64,000 bases of DNA from an uncultured Lachnospiraceae bacterium (GCA_902476265.1 CABSCP010000001.1:62001-126000); one strand, 5' to 3'. Shown: positions 27,723-37,090, counted from the first letter of the stretch. Notes: generated by a model from the sequence alone, not told the origin. Program-made: numbers and translations.

Positions 27723-29858
27723 TTACCTCTTTTCTTTTGTAAATGAAGTTTCCGGAATGATCCGCTGATCCTGTCCACAGCGAGTCCATTTTACAGAAAT
27801 GGTTCCGGCAGCTGTTTGGACGGATCCTTCTGCCCAGGTGAGCGCCCCGATATTTGCCGGAGAGATATCGTAGTCAGTAAAGCCGCAGGAACCTTTCTTC
27901 TGACGGATGCCGAGGACTTCGGTGAACAACAGTTTTGCCACACTTCCAAACATGGGATGGTTGTGGGAATCCGTTCCTTCCCATCTTTCCCAAAGAGTGG
28001 TGGCGCCGGCCCGCATCATTCCGGCATAAGACGCAGGACTGTCGTTTGTTAACAATTGAAAGGCGGCATCCGCTTCGCCTTCTTTGAAAAGCCTTTCTAT
28101 CAGGAGGGGGGTTCCGAAGATTCCGGTATCCAATGATTTTGCCGGTTTGTATTTCCGGATCAGGTTCTCCCTGGTTTTATCGGCGCCGATTCCGAGATCC
28201 AGTGCGAAGGCGTTGGCAGCGCCGGTTCCGCTGCAGAAATCACCGGTCCGGGAATTGTAAAAAGTGCGGATGACGGCATCGCTGCATTTTTGGATCCGCT
28301 GGTCAATCCAGACGGGAGGCGTGGTGTGAAGAATTTCGGCAATCTGTTTGAGACATTTTAGACCTCGGATGTAAAAATAAGTATTTACAAATTCTGCAGG
28401 GATTGTCTCTGATTCTGATTCGGGCGCACACCATTCCCCCAGACACCAGCCGCCTTTTTCTTCGCAGGTAATGAGGCCGTCTGTGCATCGGGAATTCATA
28501 TATTGAAGCCAGCGGAGGATGGAAGGATATCCTTTTTGCAATAAAGTAGAATCTCCGTATATCCGGTAAAAGGCCATGGGGACGATATAGACAGCGCTGC
28601 CCCATCCTCCGGGACCGCCTCCTCCGCCTAAAAAAGGCGCTGTATGGGGGATATGACCGGAATCAATCCCCTGACTGTCCAGGATATCCTGATACCACTT
28701 TTCATAAAGGCTCTTGGTATCAAGGGTGAGCATCGCTGTTTCACAGGTCAGTTGTCCGTCTCCGGTATAGCCCAGTTTTTCGCGGTGAGGGCAGTCGGAT
28801 GGAATGCAATTGTGGTAGTTATCAATCTGGGTTCTGATATAAGCGTCATAAAGCCAGTTTAAAACCGGGTCAGAACAGCGGAAGGAAGAGGTCACGGAAA
28901 CGTCGGTGCAGACTACGGATGCGGATACCGCCATTCCCGGGCCTTCCACTTCAAAATAGCGAAAAGCATGCCAGCAGAATTTGGGATGAACTGTTTTGAG
29001 AGAACCGTCGCAAATATAGCGGTCCTCCTGGATCTGCTTTTCACCTCCGGCCGACTGAAAATCCAGACAATGTCTGTCCGGACTTAATTCTTCGCTGTAT
29101 TTTACAGAGACGGTTTCCCCGGCTTTCCCTGTACAGCGGATCGTGACCCAGCCCGCGATATTTTCACCGCAGTCATATAAATTTTTTGAGCCTGATTTTT
29201 CCAGAAGCAGGGGCTGTATGGTCCGCAGTACTTTATCGGCCGGACATTGCTGCGGCGTGAGTCGGGTTTCCGGCGCATGGACGGGCCGGGCAGGTGTCCA
29301 GTCCGATAAATCGGCGCCTTGCATGCACCAGTTTTCCTGCAGCAGCCTCAGATCCTGGGTTTCTCCGTAGAACAGATTGTTTGCAGTCAATTCCCCCGGT
29401 TTCCAGAGGGTTTGGGGATCGCTTTCCAGAAAGATGCGGTCACCATTTGAGTGGAACAGAGTGAGTTCGTATCTTAACTTTGGGAATCCGAAGATAAAAG
29501 CGCCTTCCGCCGTCCGCCGGGTCTGATGATACCATCCGTTTCCGAGTTGTATGCCGATTACGTTTTCTCCCTTTTTTAAAAAAGGAAGAAGATCGAAGGT
29601 CATATACAGGCAGCGATATACGGAACGCTCTTCCCAGACGGGATAGGAGGTATCGCAGCCGAGAGTGGAGGAATAATTGGTCATGGCGGGGACAAATTCC
29701 TGATCCCCCGCCCGTTCTCCGTTGATAAAGAGCAGGAAATATCCTAAACCGCAGATCTCTATTTTTGCGGAAACAGGAATTTCATCCAGATGAAAACTTC
29801 TGCGGAAAAGCGGGGATTCACAGACATTGTCGCCCTGAATCCAGTGTTGATTTTTCAT
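27723..29858 (-). CDS. GH78 alpha-L-rhamnosidase-like protein
   Basis: A 711-residue cytoplasmic protein of the GH78 family. N-terminal beta-sandwich domains (about 1-290; ICGLGYFLLFINGER, IGIQLGNGWYHQ) precede the (alpha/alpha)6 domain with SDCPHREKLGYTGDGQ near residue 350, the family hallmark including the general-acid region, and WERWEGTDSHNHPMFGSV later. The ATG at 29858 is chosen because GGAGAC is well spaced before it; an upstream ATG at 29897 lies inside the regulator gene. It overlaps the end of the regulator by 41 bp, so expression is coupled. It would release terminal rhamnose, or a related sugar, from imported glycosides. Confidence 0.88.
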   Translation of the reverse strand: MKNQHWIQGDNVCESPLFRRSFHLDEIPVSAKIEICGLGYFLLFINGERAGDQEFVPAMTNYSSTLGCDTSYPVWEERSVYRCLYMTFDLLPFLKKGENVIGIQLGNGWYHQTRRTAEGAFIFGFPKLRYELTLFHSNGDRIFLESDPQTLWKPGELTANNLFYGETQDLRLLQENWCMQGADLSDWTPARPVHAPETRLTPQQCPADKVLRTIQPLLLEKSGSKNLYDCGENIAGWVTIRCTGKAGETVSVKYSEELSPDRHCLDFQSAGGEKQIQEDRYICDGSLKTVHPKFCWHAFRYFEVEGPGMAVSASVVCTDVSVTSSFRCSDPVLNWLYDAYIRTQIDNYHNCIPSDCPHREKLGYTGDGQLTCETAMLTLDTKSLYEKWYQDILDSQGIDSGHIPHTAPFLGGGGGPGGWGSAVYIVPMAFYRIYGDSTLLQKGYPSILRWLQYMNSRCTDGLITCEEKGGWCLGEWCAPESESETIPAEFVNTYFYIRGLKCLKQIAEILHTTPPVWIDQRIQKCSDAVIRTFYNSRTGDFCSGTGAANAFALDLGIGADKTRENLIRKYKPAKSLDTGIFGTPLLIERLFKEGEADAAFQLLTNDSPASYAGMMRAGATTLWERWEGTDSHNHPMFGSVAKLLFTEVLGIRQKKGSCGFTDYDISPANIGALTWAEGSVQTAAGTISVKWTRCGQDQRIIPETSFTKEKR

Positions 29859-30954
29859 TTTTTTGTGTCTCCTTTTCCCGGTCACAGGGATTTGCATACG
29901 GATTTTTACAGACGGACTCCCGAAGGATGAGCTGAGCGCCGGAAAGCAGTCTGGTGTCGTTGCTTTTAAAATGTCCTTTCATGGCATTGATGAGTAAAAT
30001 GGCAGCGTTGCCGCCTTCTTCCTCAAAATCCTGTTTTAGAGTGGAAATACTGACAGCGGACTGCTGAGAACCGCTCCAGTCGTCAAAGCCAAAAATGGAA
30101 ACATCCTGCGGGATCCGAATGCCGCGTTTGATCAGATTTTCTATCATTTTCAGGGCAAGTCTGTCGTTACAGCAGAAAATGGCGGTTGTATTATGGGCGA
30201 GGATGTCATTTGCAAGCATATCGTAATTGATGTCTGTGAGCAGATTTTCCTTCGTGATTTCCAGGCCTGCCTGCCGCATAGCATGGCAGTAGCCGTCAAA
30301 TCGTTCCTGTTCGGAACTCAGAAAGAAATGATAACTGGCAAACTTGATTTTTGTGTGTTTTAGACGGAGCAGCTTCCGGGTGGCTGTGATAGCTCCGTTA
30401 TAGTTATCGCAGCCTGCAAAAAAAGATTTGTGCTCAGGATTATAGCGGTCGATCAGAACATAAGGAAACCCCTGATGTTCAATCAGACTATAATTTGCTG
30501 TGCTGGGAACGGGGTCAAATGGATAGATTAAAAATCCTTCCACCCCCTGGGCGAGCATTTTTTGGATAATTCCCTTTTCTTCCTCCAGGCCGCCTTCATT
30601 CCATTCCACAATCAGGGCATATCCGAAATTGGACAGCATCTGCTGGGCGCCGATGATGATCTGGATGACGGAAGAATCCTGCTGGTATTCAGAGGAGAGT
30701 ACAAGCGCAACCAGATGGCTGGTACCGACAGGCTTTTGGGATGATTCCACAAAACTGCCCTGTCCCTTTGTGCGGCGGATATAACCTTCTGATGCCAGTT
30801 CGGACAATGCTTTTTTTACGGTGATTGTGCTGACTCCATAATGCTTTGCATATTCCTCTTCGCTTGCCAGTTTATCATTTGGCAGAAGATCCCGGTTTTG
30901 GATTTTACGAAGGATGGAATGCTTGACTTTTACATATTTCGGTTCGTTATTCAT
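29818..30954 (-). CDS. GntR-HTH/LacI-sensor transcriptional regulator (AraR-like), copy 2
   Basis: A 378-residue paralogue of the regulator at 20409-21470. The GntR winged helix (YGVSTITVKKALSELASEGY) covers residues about 1-75; the sensor domain shows GFLIYPFDPV, FPYVLIDRY, AIFCCNDRLALKMI and VSIFGFDDW. Compared with copy 1 it has a C-terminal extension of about 26 charged residues, encoded in the stretch that overlaps the start of the GH78 gene. It heads a minus-strand operon with GH78 and the truncated SGNH gene and diverges from the CUT1 transporter operon. An operator-like motif covers its own -10 box. Confidence 0.92.
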   Translation of the reverse strand: MNNEPKYVKVKHSILRKIQNRDLLPNDKLASEEEYAKHYGVSTITVKKALSELASEGYIRRTKGQGSFVESSQKPVGTSHLVALVLSSEYQQDSSVIQIIIGAQQMLSNFGYALIVEWNEGGLEEEKGIIQKMLAQGVEGFLIYPFDPVPSTANYSLIEHQGFPYVLIDRYNPEHKSFFAGCDNYNGAITATRKLLRLKHTKIKFASYHFFLSSEQERFDGYCHAMRQAGLEITKENLLTDINYDMLANDILAHNTTAIFCCNDRLALKMIENLIKRGIRIPQDVSIFGFDDWSGSQQSAVSISTLKQDFEEEGGNAAILLINAMKGHFKSNDTRLLSGAQLILRESVCKNPYANPCDREKETQKNEKSTLDSGRQCL

Positions 30955-31002
30955 GCAAGTCTCCTTGTTATTGTGATTAAAATTAATGTATATAAATTAT
31001 AT

Positions 31003-31035
31003 ATTAAAGTATACATATAAAATTATAAAAATCAA
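31003..31035 (-). promoter_or_regulatory. Promoter and operator of GntR/LacI regulator copy 2
   Basis: On the minus strand TTGATT (31035-31030), a 16-bp spacer and TATACT (31013-31008) form the promoter. The motif ATTAAAGTATACATATAA (31003-31020) overlaps the -10 box. A related half-site (AATTAATGTATATAAATTAT, 30981-31000) lies further downstream. Confidence 0.6.
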
Positions 31036-31127
31036 GTAATACTTCGCAAAGATGACAAAATAGGATGAAATCAAAGAGAAATAATGTACAAGTTTATATT
31101 TTTTTTACGGTATGGGCATTTTTTGTA

Positions 31128-31193
31128 TTGACAAACATAACTAAATATGATTATATTAAAGCATGAGTTATAAAATTATTAAAGTATATTTTA
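31128..31193 (+). promoter_or_regulatory. Promoter and two operator-like sites of the glycan ABC operon
   Basis: TTGACA (31128-31133), an 18-bp spacer and TATATT (31152-31157). ATTAAAGCATGAGTTA (31154-31169) overlaps the -10 box and ATTAAAGTATATTTTAG (31178-31194) lies just downstream. Further on, ATGGAAACGGTCTTT (31201-31215) is one mismatch from the catabolite-repression cre consensus. The 301-bp gap 30955-31255 is otherwise AT-rich and non-coding. Confidence 0.6.
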
Positions 31194-31255
31194 GAAAAAT
31201 ATGGAAACGGTCTTTCTAATAAAACGAATGCAGGCAGGCGAGGAGGAAACCATCT

Positions 31256-32152
31256 ATGAAAAGTCAAAAAGCGGAAATTGTCTCACAACCACCAAAAAGC
31301 AAAATTATGCAGCCACGAAAGAAACGAAATGTTAAAGAGCTGTCAATTAAGGTATTTGTATATGCACTTTTAATCCTGTTGGGCGCTTTATTCTTCATTC
31401 CGTTTCTTTGGATGATTTTGACATCATTAAAAGATAATATGGAAATCGTCAGGCAGAATTTTTTCCCGAAAGAACCGGTTTTTTCCAATTACCCCAAAGC
31501 GCTGACGACGATGCCGTTTTTGCAGTACACCATCAATACGGTAACAATCACTGTTTTGAATATGATCGGTACAGTGCTCACGGCATCCCTGGTTGCATAT
31601 GCATTCGCTAAGCTGCGTTGGAAGGGCAGGGACGTCTGGTTCATCATCATGCTGGCGACGATGATGCTGCCCAGCCAGGTTACCCAGATCCCTCTCTTTG
31701 TACTATATAAGAAGCTAGGATGGCTGAATACATATTTGCCGTTGATTGTAGGGTCTTATTTCGGCGGAGGCGCTTTTAATATCTTTCTGCTGAGACAGTT
31801 CTTCAGCACATTGCCAAATGAACTGTCTGAAGCGGCCCGTATAGACGGATGCTCGGAACTCAGAACATTTTTTAATATCGTGTTGCCGCTGTGCAAACCG
31901 GCACTGGCCACGATAGCTATCTTTTCTTTTATGGGTTCCTGGAATGACTTCTTTGGCCCCCTCATTTATCTGACAGAGCCCAGGAAGTATACAATTGCCC
32001 TCGGTCTAAGAGCTTTTCAGGGATACTCCGGCGTACAGTGGAACCTGTTGATGGCAGCATCCGTTGTGACGGCGCTTCCTACGCTGATTTTATTCTTCTG
32101 CTTCCAGAATTACTTTGTGAAGGGCATCACTCTGACAGGAATTAAAGGATGA
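31256..32152 (+). CDS. CUT1 sugar ABC transporter permease (MalG type)
   Basis: A 298-residue membrane protein with a charged N tail and six predicted helices. The EAA loop reads EAARIDGCSELRTF and the C-terminal FVKGITLTGIKG ending is typical of the second (MalG-like) permease of carbohydrate uptake systems. AGGAGG lies nine bases ahead of the ATG. It is unusual that this permease comes first, before the binding protein and the MalF-type partner. It is repressed, by inference, by the divergent GntR/LacI regulator. No ATPase gene accompanies the operon, which suggests a shared one elsewhere. Confidence 0.93.
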   Translation: MKSQKAEIVSQPPKSKIMQPRKKRNVKELSIKVFVYALLILLGALFFIPFLWMILTSLKDNMEIVRQNFFPKEPVFSNYPKALTTMPFLQYTINTVTITVLNMIGTVLTASLVAYAFAKLRWKGRDVWFIIMLATMMLPSQVTQIPLFVLYKKLGWLNTYLPLIVGSYFGGGAFNIFLLRQFFSTLPNELSEAARIDGCSELRTFFNIVLPLCKPALATIAIFSFMGSWNDFFGPLIYLTEPRKYTIALGLRAFQGYSGVQWNLLMAASVVTALPTLILFFCFQNYFVKGITLTGIKG

Positions 32153-32231
32153 GTATTTTATGATGAGGGAATCAATTCGGCGAACGGCTGAATGAAAATA
32201 AGTCAACAAATAAAAAGGAGAGGTAATAAGT

Positions 32232-33569
32232 ATGTTAAAGAAAAAAATGATTTCTCTGCTTTTAGCAGGAACAATGCTTCTGTCTGCCATTTTAACCGGA
32301 TGCGGCGCAGCGGATGCAGGGAGTGAGGCAGCTGAAGCACCGGCAGCAGCGGGAAAGGGAGAAAAGGTAACCATTACCTATTGGCATATTTTCCCGGAGG
32401 GAGATGCTTTTAAACCGGTACATGATGAGCTGATCAAACGTTTTAATGAGTCTCAGGATGAAATTTATGTAGAAGATCTCGGAATCAGTTTTTTCGATTT
32501 CCTGTCTAAGATGGATACGGCAATTCCCGCAGGCACAGGCCCGGACGTTGCATTTTATGATCTGACCGAAAGTCTCCGCCGTGCAGAGGCAGGCGTTTTG
32601 GTAGACCTGACTCCCTATATTGAGAGAGACAACTTCGATATGAGCCGGTTTTATGGATGGACACAGGATGTAGGAACTTATAACGGCCATTGGTACGGTG
32701 TGCCTTTTTCCGGCGGCGGACGTTTCCTTGTCTATAATAAAGACATGTTTAAAGAAGCGGGACTTGACCCTGAACAGCCCCCGAAAACACTGGAAGAGCT
32801 GGAAGAATATGCGGATAAGCTGACAAAGGTAAAAGAGAACGGAGAAATTGAGGTCCTCGGTTTCCATCCTTCCCTGGGAAATGTCTCTTTTCGTGACTAT
32901 GTATTGAACCGTGGTGATGTCTTTTTTGATGAAAATTCTACACCGATGATCAACAGCCCTGAGAACCTGGAAACATTGGAATGGTATGTCCGTATGACCA
33001 ATAAATACGGCGCAAAGCAGGTTCAGTCGCTGTCCGCAGCATCCAAAACAACAGGCATTGATCCGTTCCTGGCAGGATTTGTGGCGATGGAAGTAAATGT
33101 TGTGGACTTCTATAAAAAGCTGTCTGAAAGTGATATTAATTATGGTGTTGCTCCTATGCCCGGCCTGACAGAAGGTTCTAACGCGACACAGGGTGGTTCC
33201 TTTGACCTTGAGATTTTTGATCATGGGGATCAGGCAAAAGCCGATGCCGCATGGGAATTCATTAAGTTTATGACCAGCGAAGAGTCCCAGCAATACTGGG
33301 CAAAAGAGAACAAATGGCCCTCCACGAATCAAAAAGCGATGGAAAGCTGTACAGAATTTAATGAGGATCCTGTCTGGCAGGTAATTTTGGAAACATTGGC
33401 ACAGACAAAAGTCACAAAATATGAAAGCTCTGTCCCTAACTGGTGGAACCTGCTTAATCCGGAACTGGAATCTGCACAGCTGGAGCAGAAAACTCCGAAA
33501 CAGGCGCTGGATGATGCGCAGAAAGCAATTGAGACGGCAATTGAAAATAATAAGTCCATGAGCAAGTGA
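32232..33569 (+). CDS. Sugar ABC transporter extracellular binding lipoprotein
   Basis: A 445-residue solute-binding protein of the bacterial family 1 (CUT1). The lipoprotein signal ends AILTGC with Cys24, followed by an Ala/Glu linker. Typical segments are VTITYWHIFPEGD, PAGTGPDVAFYDL, VPFSGGGRFLVYNKDMFKEAGLD and ATQGGSFDLEIF. The RBS is AAGGAGAGG. A strong hairpin follows the stop and may raise its transcript level over that of the permease. Ligand is unknown; the flanking GH38-like, CE2-like and GH78 genes point to a decorated, possibly acetylated, oligosaccharide. Confidence 0.93.
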   Translation: MLKKKMISLLLAGTMLLSAILTGCGAADAGSEAAEAPAAAGKGEKVTITYWHIFPEGDAFKPVHDELIKRFNESQDEIYVEDLGISFFDFLSKMDTAIPAGTGPDVAFYDLTESLRRAEAGVLVDLTPYIERDNFDMSRFYGWTQDVGTYNGHWYGVPFSGGGRFLVYNKDMFKEAGLDPEQPPKTLEELEEYADKLTKVKENGEIEVLGFHPSLGNVSFRDYVLNRGDVFFDENSTPMINSPENLETLEWYVRMTNKYGAKQVQSLSAASKTTGIDPFLAGFVAMEVNVVDFYKKLSESDINYGVAPMPGLTEGSNATQGGSFDLEIFDHGDQAKADAAWEFIKFMTSEESQQYWAKENKWPSTNQKAMESCTEFNEDPVWQVILETLAQTKVTKYESSVPNWWNLLNPELESAQLEQKTPKQALDDAQKAIETAIENNKSMSK

Positions 33570-33577
33570 CACGTTTC

Positions 33578-33618
33578 ATCCAAAAATTCGGGGCGGCTGA
33601 CGCCTCGAATTTTTGGAT
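33578..33618 (+). other. Long stem-loop after the binding-protein gene
   Basis: A 16-bp stem (left 33578-33593, right 33603-33618, one G-U pair) with a nine-base loop and no T-run. It fits a 3' stabilising structure that protects the binding-protein transcript, as is known for other binding-protein-dependent transport operons. Confidence 0.7.
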
Positions 33619-33639
33619 CAGCAGAAAGGAAATGACAAA

Positions 33640-34548
33640 ATGAGCCGACAGAATAAAAAACAGGGTATGAAAATAAAGACCCGCGAAAACATTATGGGTT
33701 ATTCCTTTGCAGCGCCGTGGCTGATTGGATTTTTTATTTTTACGTTATATCCGATGTGCTCCTCTCTGTATTACAGTTTTACAAATTACAATACGCTAAA
33801 GGCGCCTTCCTGGATAGGCCTTCAGAACTATATCATTATGTTCACTTCCGACCCGCTTTTTTGGAAGAGTATCTGGAATACGGTCTATTATGCATTCCTG
33901 AGCGTACCTGTCGGTATCGCCGCAGGTGTGCTGATCGCATTGCTGCTGAATCAGAAGGTAAAGGGAATGCGTTTTTTCAGAACGATTTTCTATTTGCCCA
34001 CAGTTGTTTCCGCAGTGGCGGTTTCTCTTTTATGGATGTGGATTTTAGAACCGAATTTCGGACTGCTGAATACATTTCTGGGTAAAATCGGCATCATTGG
34101 ACCCGGATGGCTTACAGATCCGGCATGGTCTAAAAATTCCCTGATTTTAATGAGCCTGTGGACAGTGGGCGGCGGAATGCTCATTTATCTCGCATCTCTC
34201 CAGGATGTTCCCGATTCTTTGTATGAAGCTGCTACCGTAGACGGCGCGGGTGCATTCACAAAATTTTTCAAAATTACGCTGCCGATGATCACACCGACGC
34301 TGTTTTATAATCTGATCACAGGTATTATCGGCGGATTACAGGTGTTCAGCCAGGCATTCATCATGACAAACGGCGGACCTTCCTATTCCACTTATTTCTA
34401 CGGCTATCATCTCTATAATAAAGCTTTTACGGAATATCAGATGGGTTATGCGTCGGCGCTGGCATGGGTACTGCTTGTGATAACACTCCTTCTTTCTCTG
34501 GTTATTTTTAAAACCAGTGACAAATGGGTTTATTACGAAGGAAAATAA
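33640..34548 (+). CDS. CUT1 sugar ABC transporter permease (MalF type)
   Basis: A 302-residue membrane protein with six predicted helices, beginning with a basic tail. Family motifs are FAAPWLIGFFIFTLYP, NQKVKGMRFFRTIFYLPT, and the EAA loop EAATVDGAGAFTKFF. The frame opens at a TTG at 33613, but the ATG at 33640 has AAAGGA nine bases ahead and matches the family start. It pairs with the MalG-type permease at 31256 to form the channel. It is followed 25 bp later by the GH38-like gene. Confidence 0.93.
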   Translation: MSRQNKKQGMKIKTRENIMGYSFAAPWLIGFFIFTLYPMCSSLYYSFTNYNTLKAPSWIGLQNYIIMFTSDPLFWKSIWNTVYYAFLSVPVGIAAGVLIALLLNQKVKGMRFFRTIFYLPTVVSAVAVSLLWMWILEPNFGLLNTFLGKIGIIGPGWLTDPAWSKNSLILMSLWTVGGGMLIYLASLQDVPDSLYEAATVDGAGAFTKFFKITLPMITPTLFYNLITGIIGGLQVFSQAFIMTNGGPSYSTYFYGYHLYNKAFTEYQMGYASALAWVLLVITLLLSLVIFKTSDKWVYYEGK

Positions 34549-34573
34549 ATGAGGTTCAGGAAAGAGGAGGAGA

Positions 34574-37090
34574 ATGTTGGCTACCTTATATTTTATAGAT
34601 GGTTATCATGGTGGAATCCGGGGACATATGCCGGAAGGCTCCTGGCAGGATATTCTGTATGCGCTGGAACGATTTCCGGAGTGGAAAATCAGCCTGGAAA
34701 TTGAACCGGATTCGTGGGAATATCTCAGGCAGCACGACCTGAGAACTTATCGCCGGTTACAGGAGTTTATTGCGGATCCGGATACGGCAGAAAGGATAGA
34801 ATTTATCAGCGGAAGCTATGCGCAGCCTTTCTGCTGGGCAGTCAACGGCGAAAGCAATATCAGGCAGCTTCTTTACGGAAGAGATATGATCCGGCATCAT
34901 TTTCCAAACGTTGTGATCGATACTTATGCGGTGCAGGAACCCTGTTTTACTTCTTCCCTTCCGCAGATTTTGAAACGATTGGGGTATCGCCGGATGAGCT
35001 TGAAAAATCCCACGGCCTGGGGCGGCTATATGGCAAAAATGCCAGGAGAAATCGTGCGGCTGACCGGGCCGGACGGCAGTATTCTGCCTGCTGTTCCCCG
35101 ATACGAGTGTGAAGAACTGGTGGGTTGCAGCGCGACGGAAGGAGCGGGATACGATTACAGTTCCATCGCTGCTTTTGCGGAAAAATGCGTCGGTCAGGGA
35201 ATCGAAGCGCCTGCCGGAATGTGCCTGCAGGATTTGGGATGGTCTTCTTCTCCTCTTATACAGGGAATCGATGTGGAATATGTGACCTGGAGAGAGTATT
35301 TTGAACGCTTCGGAAATCGGCTGAAAGGAGAAGTCCCTTTTTCACAGGAAGATATTTGTGTGGCGTTACCCTGGGGAAACCGGATTTTAGGAGAAATGCT
35401 CCGGAATGTGAGAAAGGCAGAGAACAGCATTCTGCAGACAGAAAAGCTGCTTGCGCTCGCTGCGACGGAGAGAAAGGACGGCAGGGAACGGCTTGCGGAA
35501 AAACGGGAAATGCTCAGGGCAGCCTGGAAGATGCTGATGCAGGCACAACACCATGACGGATATATCTGCGCCACCTGCGGGGAAGGAACCGGACAGTGGG
35601 GATTTCGGTCCAATAAGCTGGCACTTGATGCCTGCGCACTGTTAGACCATATTTCAGCGGCGTCTCAGGAAATAATTACCGGTAAAGAAAATCCGGATCT
35701 GGCGAAGGAATCGGAAATCTGGCTCAGGGTCGTGAATACTGTGGGCAGCAACCGTACGGATCAGGCAGCAGTTACGCTTGGCCTGGAACCCGGGGTGCAC
35801 AGCATGCAGGTTTATGATGAAGACGGAGAAGAAGTGCCAAGCCAGTATCAGGCTGTCCGCCGGTATGCGGATGGAGGGATCGGCACGGCGGCGCTTTGCT
35901 TTACCGCACAAAACCACGGTATTGGTTATCACTGCTATAAGGTTGTTCTGTCGGGAGAAAGCAGGATTCCAAAAGCCGGAATTGCAAGAAAAGGGATCCA
36001 GAATATTATAGAGGTAAAAACAGATTGCCTGCATCTTGTTTTTGACTTGATGAAAGGCGGATCGCTGGTTCGTTTTAAGGATTTGAGGACGGGGCGGGAT
36101 TATGCTGCCGGTGTTACCGGTTTCGGAAGCCTGAGAGGATATTCCATTAATGAGGGAACGTTTATCAGTACAGCCAATGCTCAGGTGGAGTGTGAAATAC
36201 TGGAAAACGGGCCTTTGAGCTGCAAACTGCAGTTTAAGGGATCTTTTTCGGATATCAGATTCAGCAATACCGTTATTGTTAAAAACGGCAATGCCCGTAT
36301 TGACTTTGAGACAAAATTGTATTTCTCTGAAAAAACAGAGATTGGCTATCCTTATGAACCCAGGGAAGAGGAACGTTATCTGGGAACAAAACGCTCTTCC
36401 TGCAGGGAAGATTATAAAATCGGAATTCAGATTCCGCTGGGGAACGAGAAAGTGCGGGTTGCCAAAAGCGCTCCCTTTGATGTTTATGAAAGCGCTTTGG
36501 ACGATACCCGTTTTGATTCCTGGGAAACAATAAAACATAATATTATAAACGGATATCTTGATTTTTATCAGGAGAGCAGCGATACGGGGCTGGCGGTATT
36601 CTGTGATGCAGTTAACGGCTATTCCCTTGTGGACAACCAGTTTTCTCTGACCGCAGCATTTGGGTATCACGGGAATTTCTGGTGGGGCTATCAGCCGGCA
36701 GAAGGGTTATTCTCGGTCGGATTTTCTTTGATGCCTCATCCGGGCGGATGGGATGAAGGAAAGGTTTCCTTTGAGGATGCCCGTCTGCGGGAGCCTCTGC
36801 TGGTGCAAAGGCTTGCCGGAAAACCGGAAAGGATGAAGCGCACATTACTTTGCAGTGAGGACCTTTCCGTGGAAACGGTTACGATTGAACTCAGAAAAGA
36901 GGATTGCCTTGCCCGGATCTTCCATGCAGGATGCAGCGAAAAACCGCTGAAACTCCAGGGAGAACTTTCGGCTTGTGTTGCAGGCTGCACGGATTTGGAC
37001 GGTAATGCTGCGGAGGGGCCGACAGACAGAATCGGTAAACTGGAAATAAAGACCTTGCGCTGTGAGCAGCGTAATTGTGTGGAGGATTAA
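34574..37090 (+). CDS. Divergent GH38-like (alpha-mannosidase-fold) protein
   Basis: An 838-residue cytoplasmic protein whose N-terminal 360 residues align in outline with the GH38 catalytic barrel. The classical metal motif HxHxD is replaced by FIDGYHGGIRGH (residues 7-18), and the nucleophile region reads VQEPCFTSSLPQIL with Glu122 where GH38 has an Asp-Val-Phe-Gly. The LPQIL and QAQHHDGY helices match the family. The C-terminal 450 residues form beta domains. It is cotranscribed with a CUT1 transporter and a CE2-like esterase, so it very likely acts on the imported glycan, but reaction and substrate cannot be assigned. RBS GAGGAGGA. Confidence 0.75.
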   Translation: MLATLYFIDGYHGGIRGHMPEGSWQDILYALERFPEWKISLEIEPDSWEYLRQHDLRTYRRLQEFIADPDTAERIEFISGSYAQPFCWAVNGESNIRQLLYGRDMIRHHFPNVVIDTYAVQEPCFTSSLPQILKRLGYRRMSLKNPTAWGGYMAKMPGEIVRLTGPDGSILPAVPRYECEELVGCSATEGAGYDYSSIAAFAEKCVGQGIEAPAGMCLQDLGWSSSPLIQGIDVEYVTWREYFERFGNRLKGEVPFSQEDICVALPWGNRILGEMLRNVRKAENSILQTEKLLALAATERKDGRERLAEKREMLRAAWKMLMQAQHHDGYICATCGEGTGQWGFRSNKLALDACALLDHISAASQEIITGKENPDLAKESEIWLRVVNTVGSNRTDQAAVTLGLEPGVHSMQVYDEDGEEVPSQYQAVRRYADGGIGTAALCFTAQNHGIGYHCYKVVLSGESRIPKAGIARKGIQNIIEVKTDCLHLVFDLMKGGSLVRFKDLRTGRDYAAGVTGFGSLRGYSINEGTFISTANAQVECEILENGPLSCKLQFKGSFSDIRFSNTVIVKNGNARIDFETKLYFSEKTEIGYPYEPREEERYLGTKRSSCREDYKIGIQIPLGNEKVRVAKSAPFDVYESALDDTRFDSWETIKHNIINGYLDFYQESSDTGLAVFCDAVNGYSLVDNQFSLTAAFGYHGNFWWGYQPAEGLFSVGFSLMPHPGGWDEGKVSFEDARLREPLLVQRLAGKPERMKRTLLCSEDLSVETVTIELRKEDCLARIFHAGCSEKPLKLQGELSACVAGCTDLDGNAAEGPTDRIGKLEIKTLRCEQRNCVED

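Noticed and set aside
32292..33572. 426-codon antisense open frame opposite the binding lipoprotein
   Set aside because: The plus-strand protein has a signal peptide, lipobox and family motifs; the antisense product resembles nothing.
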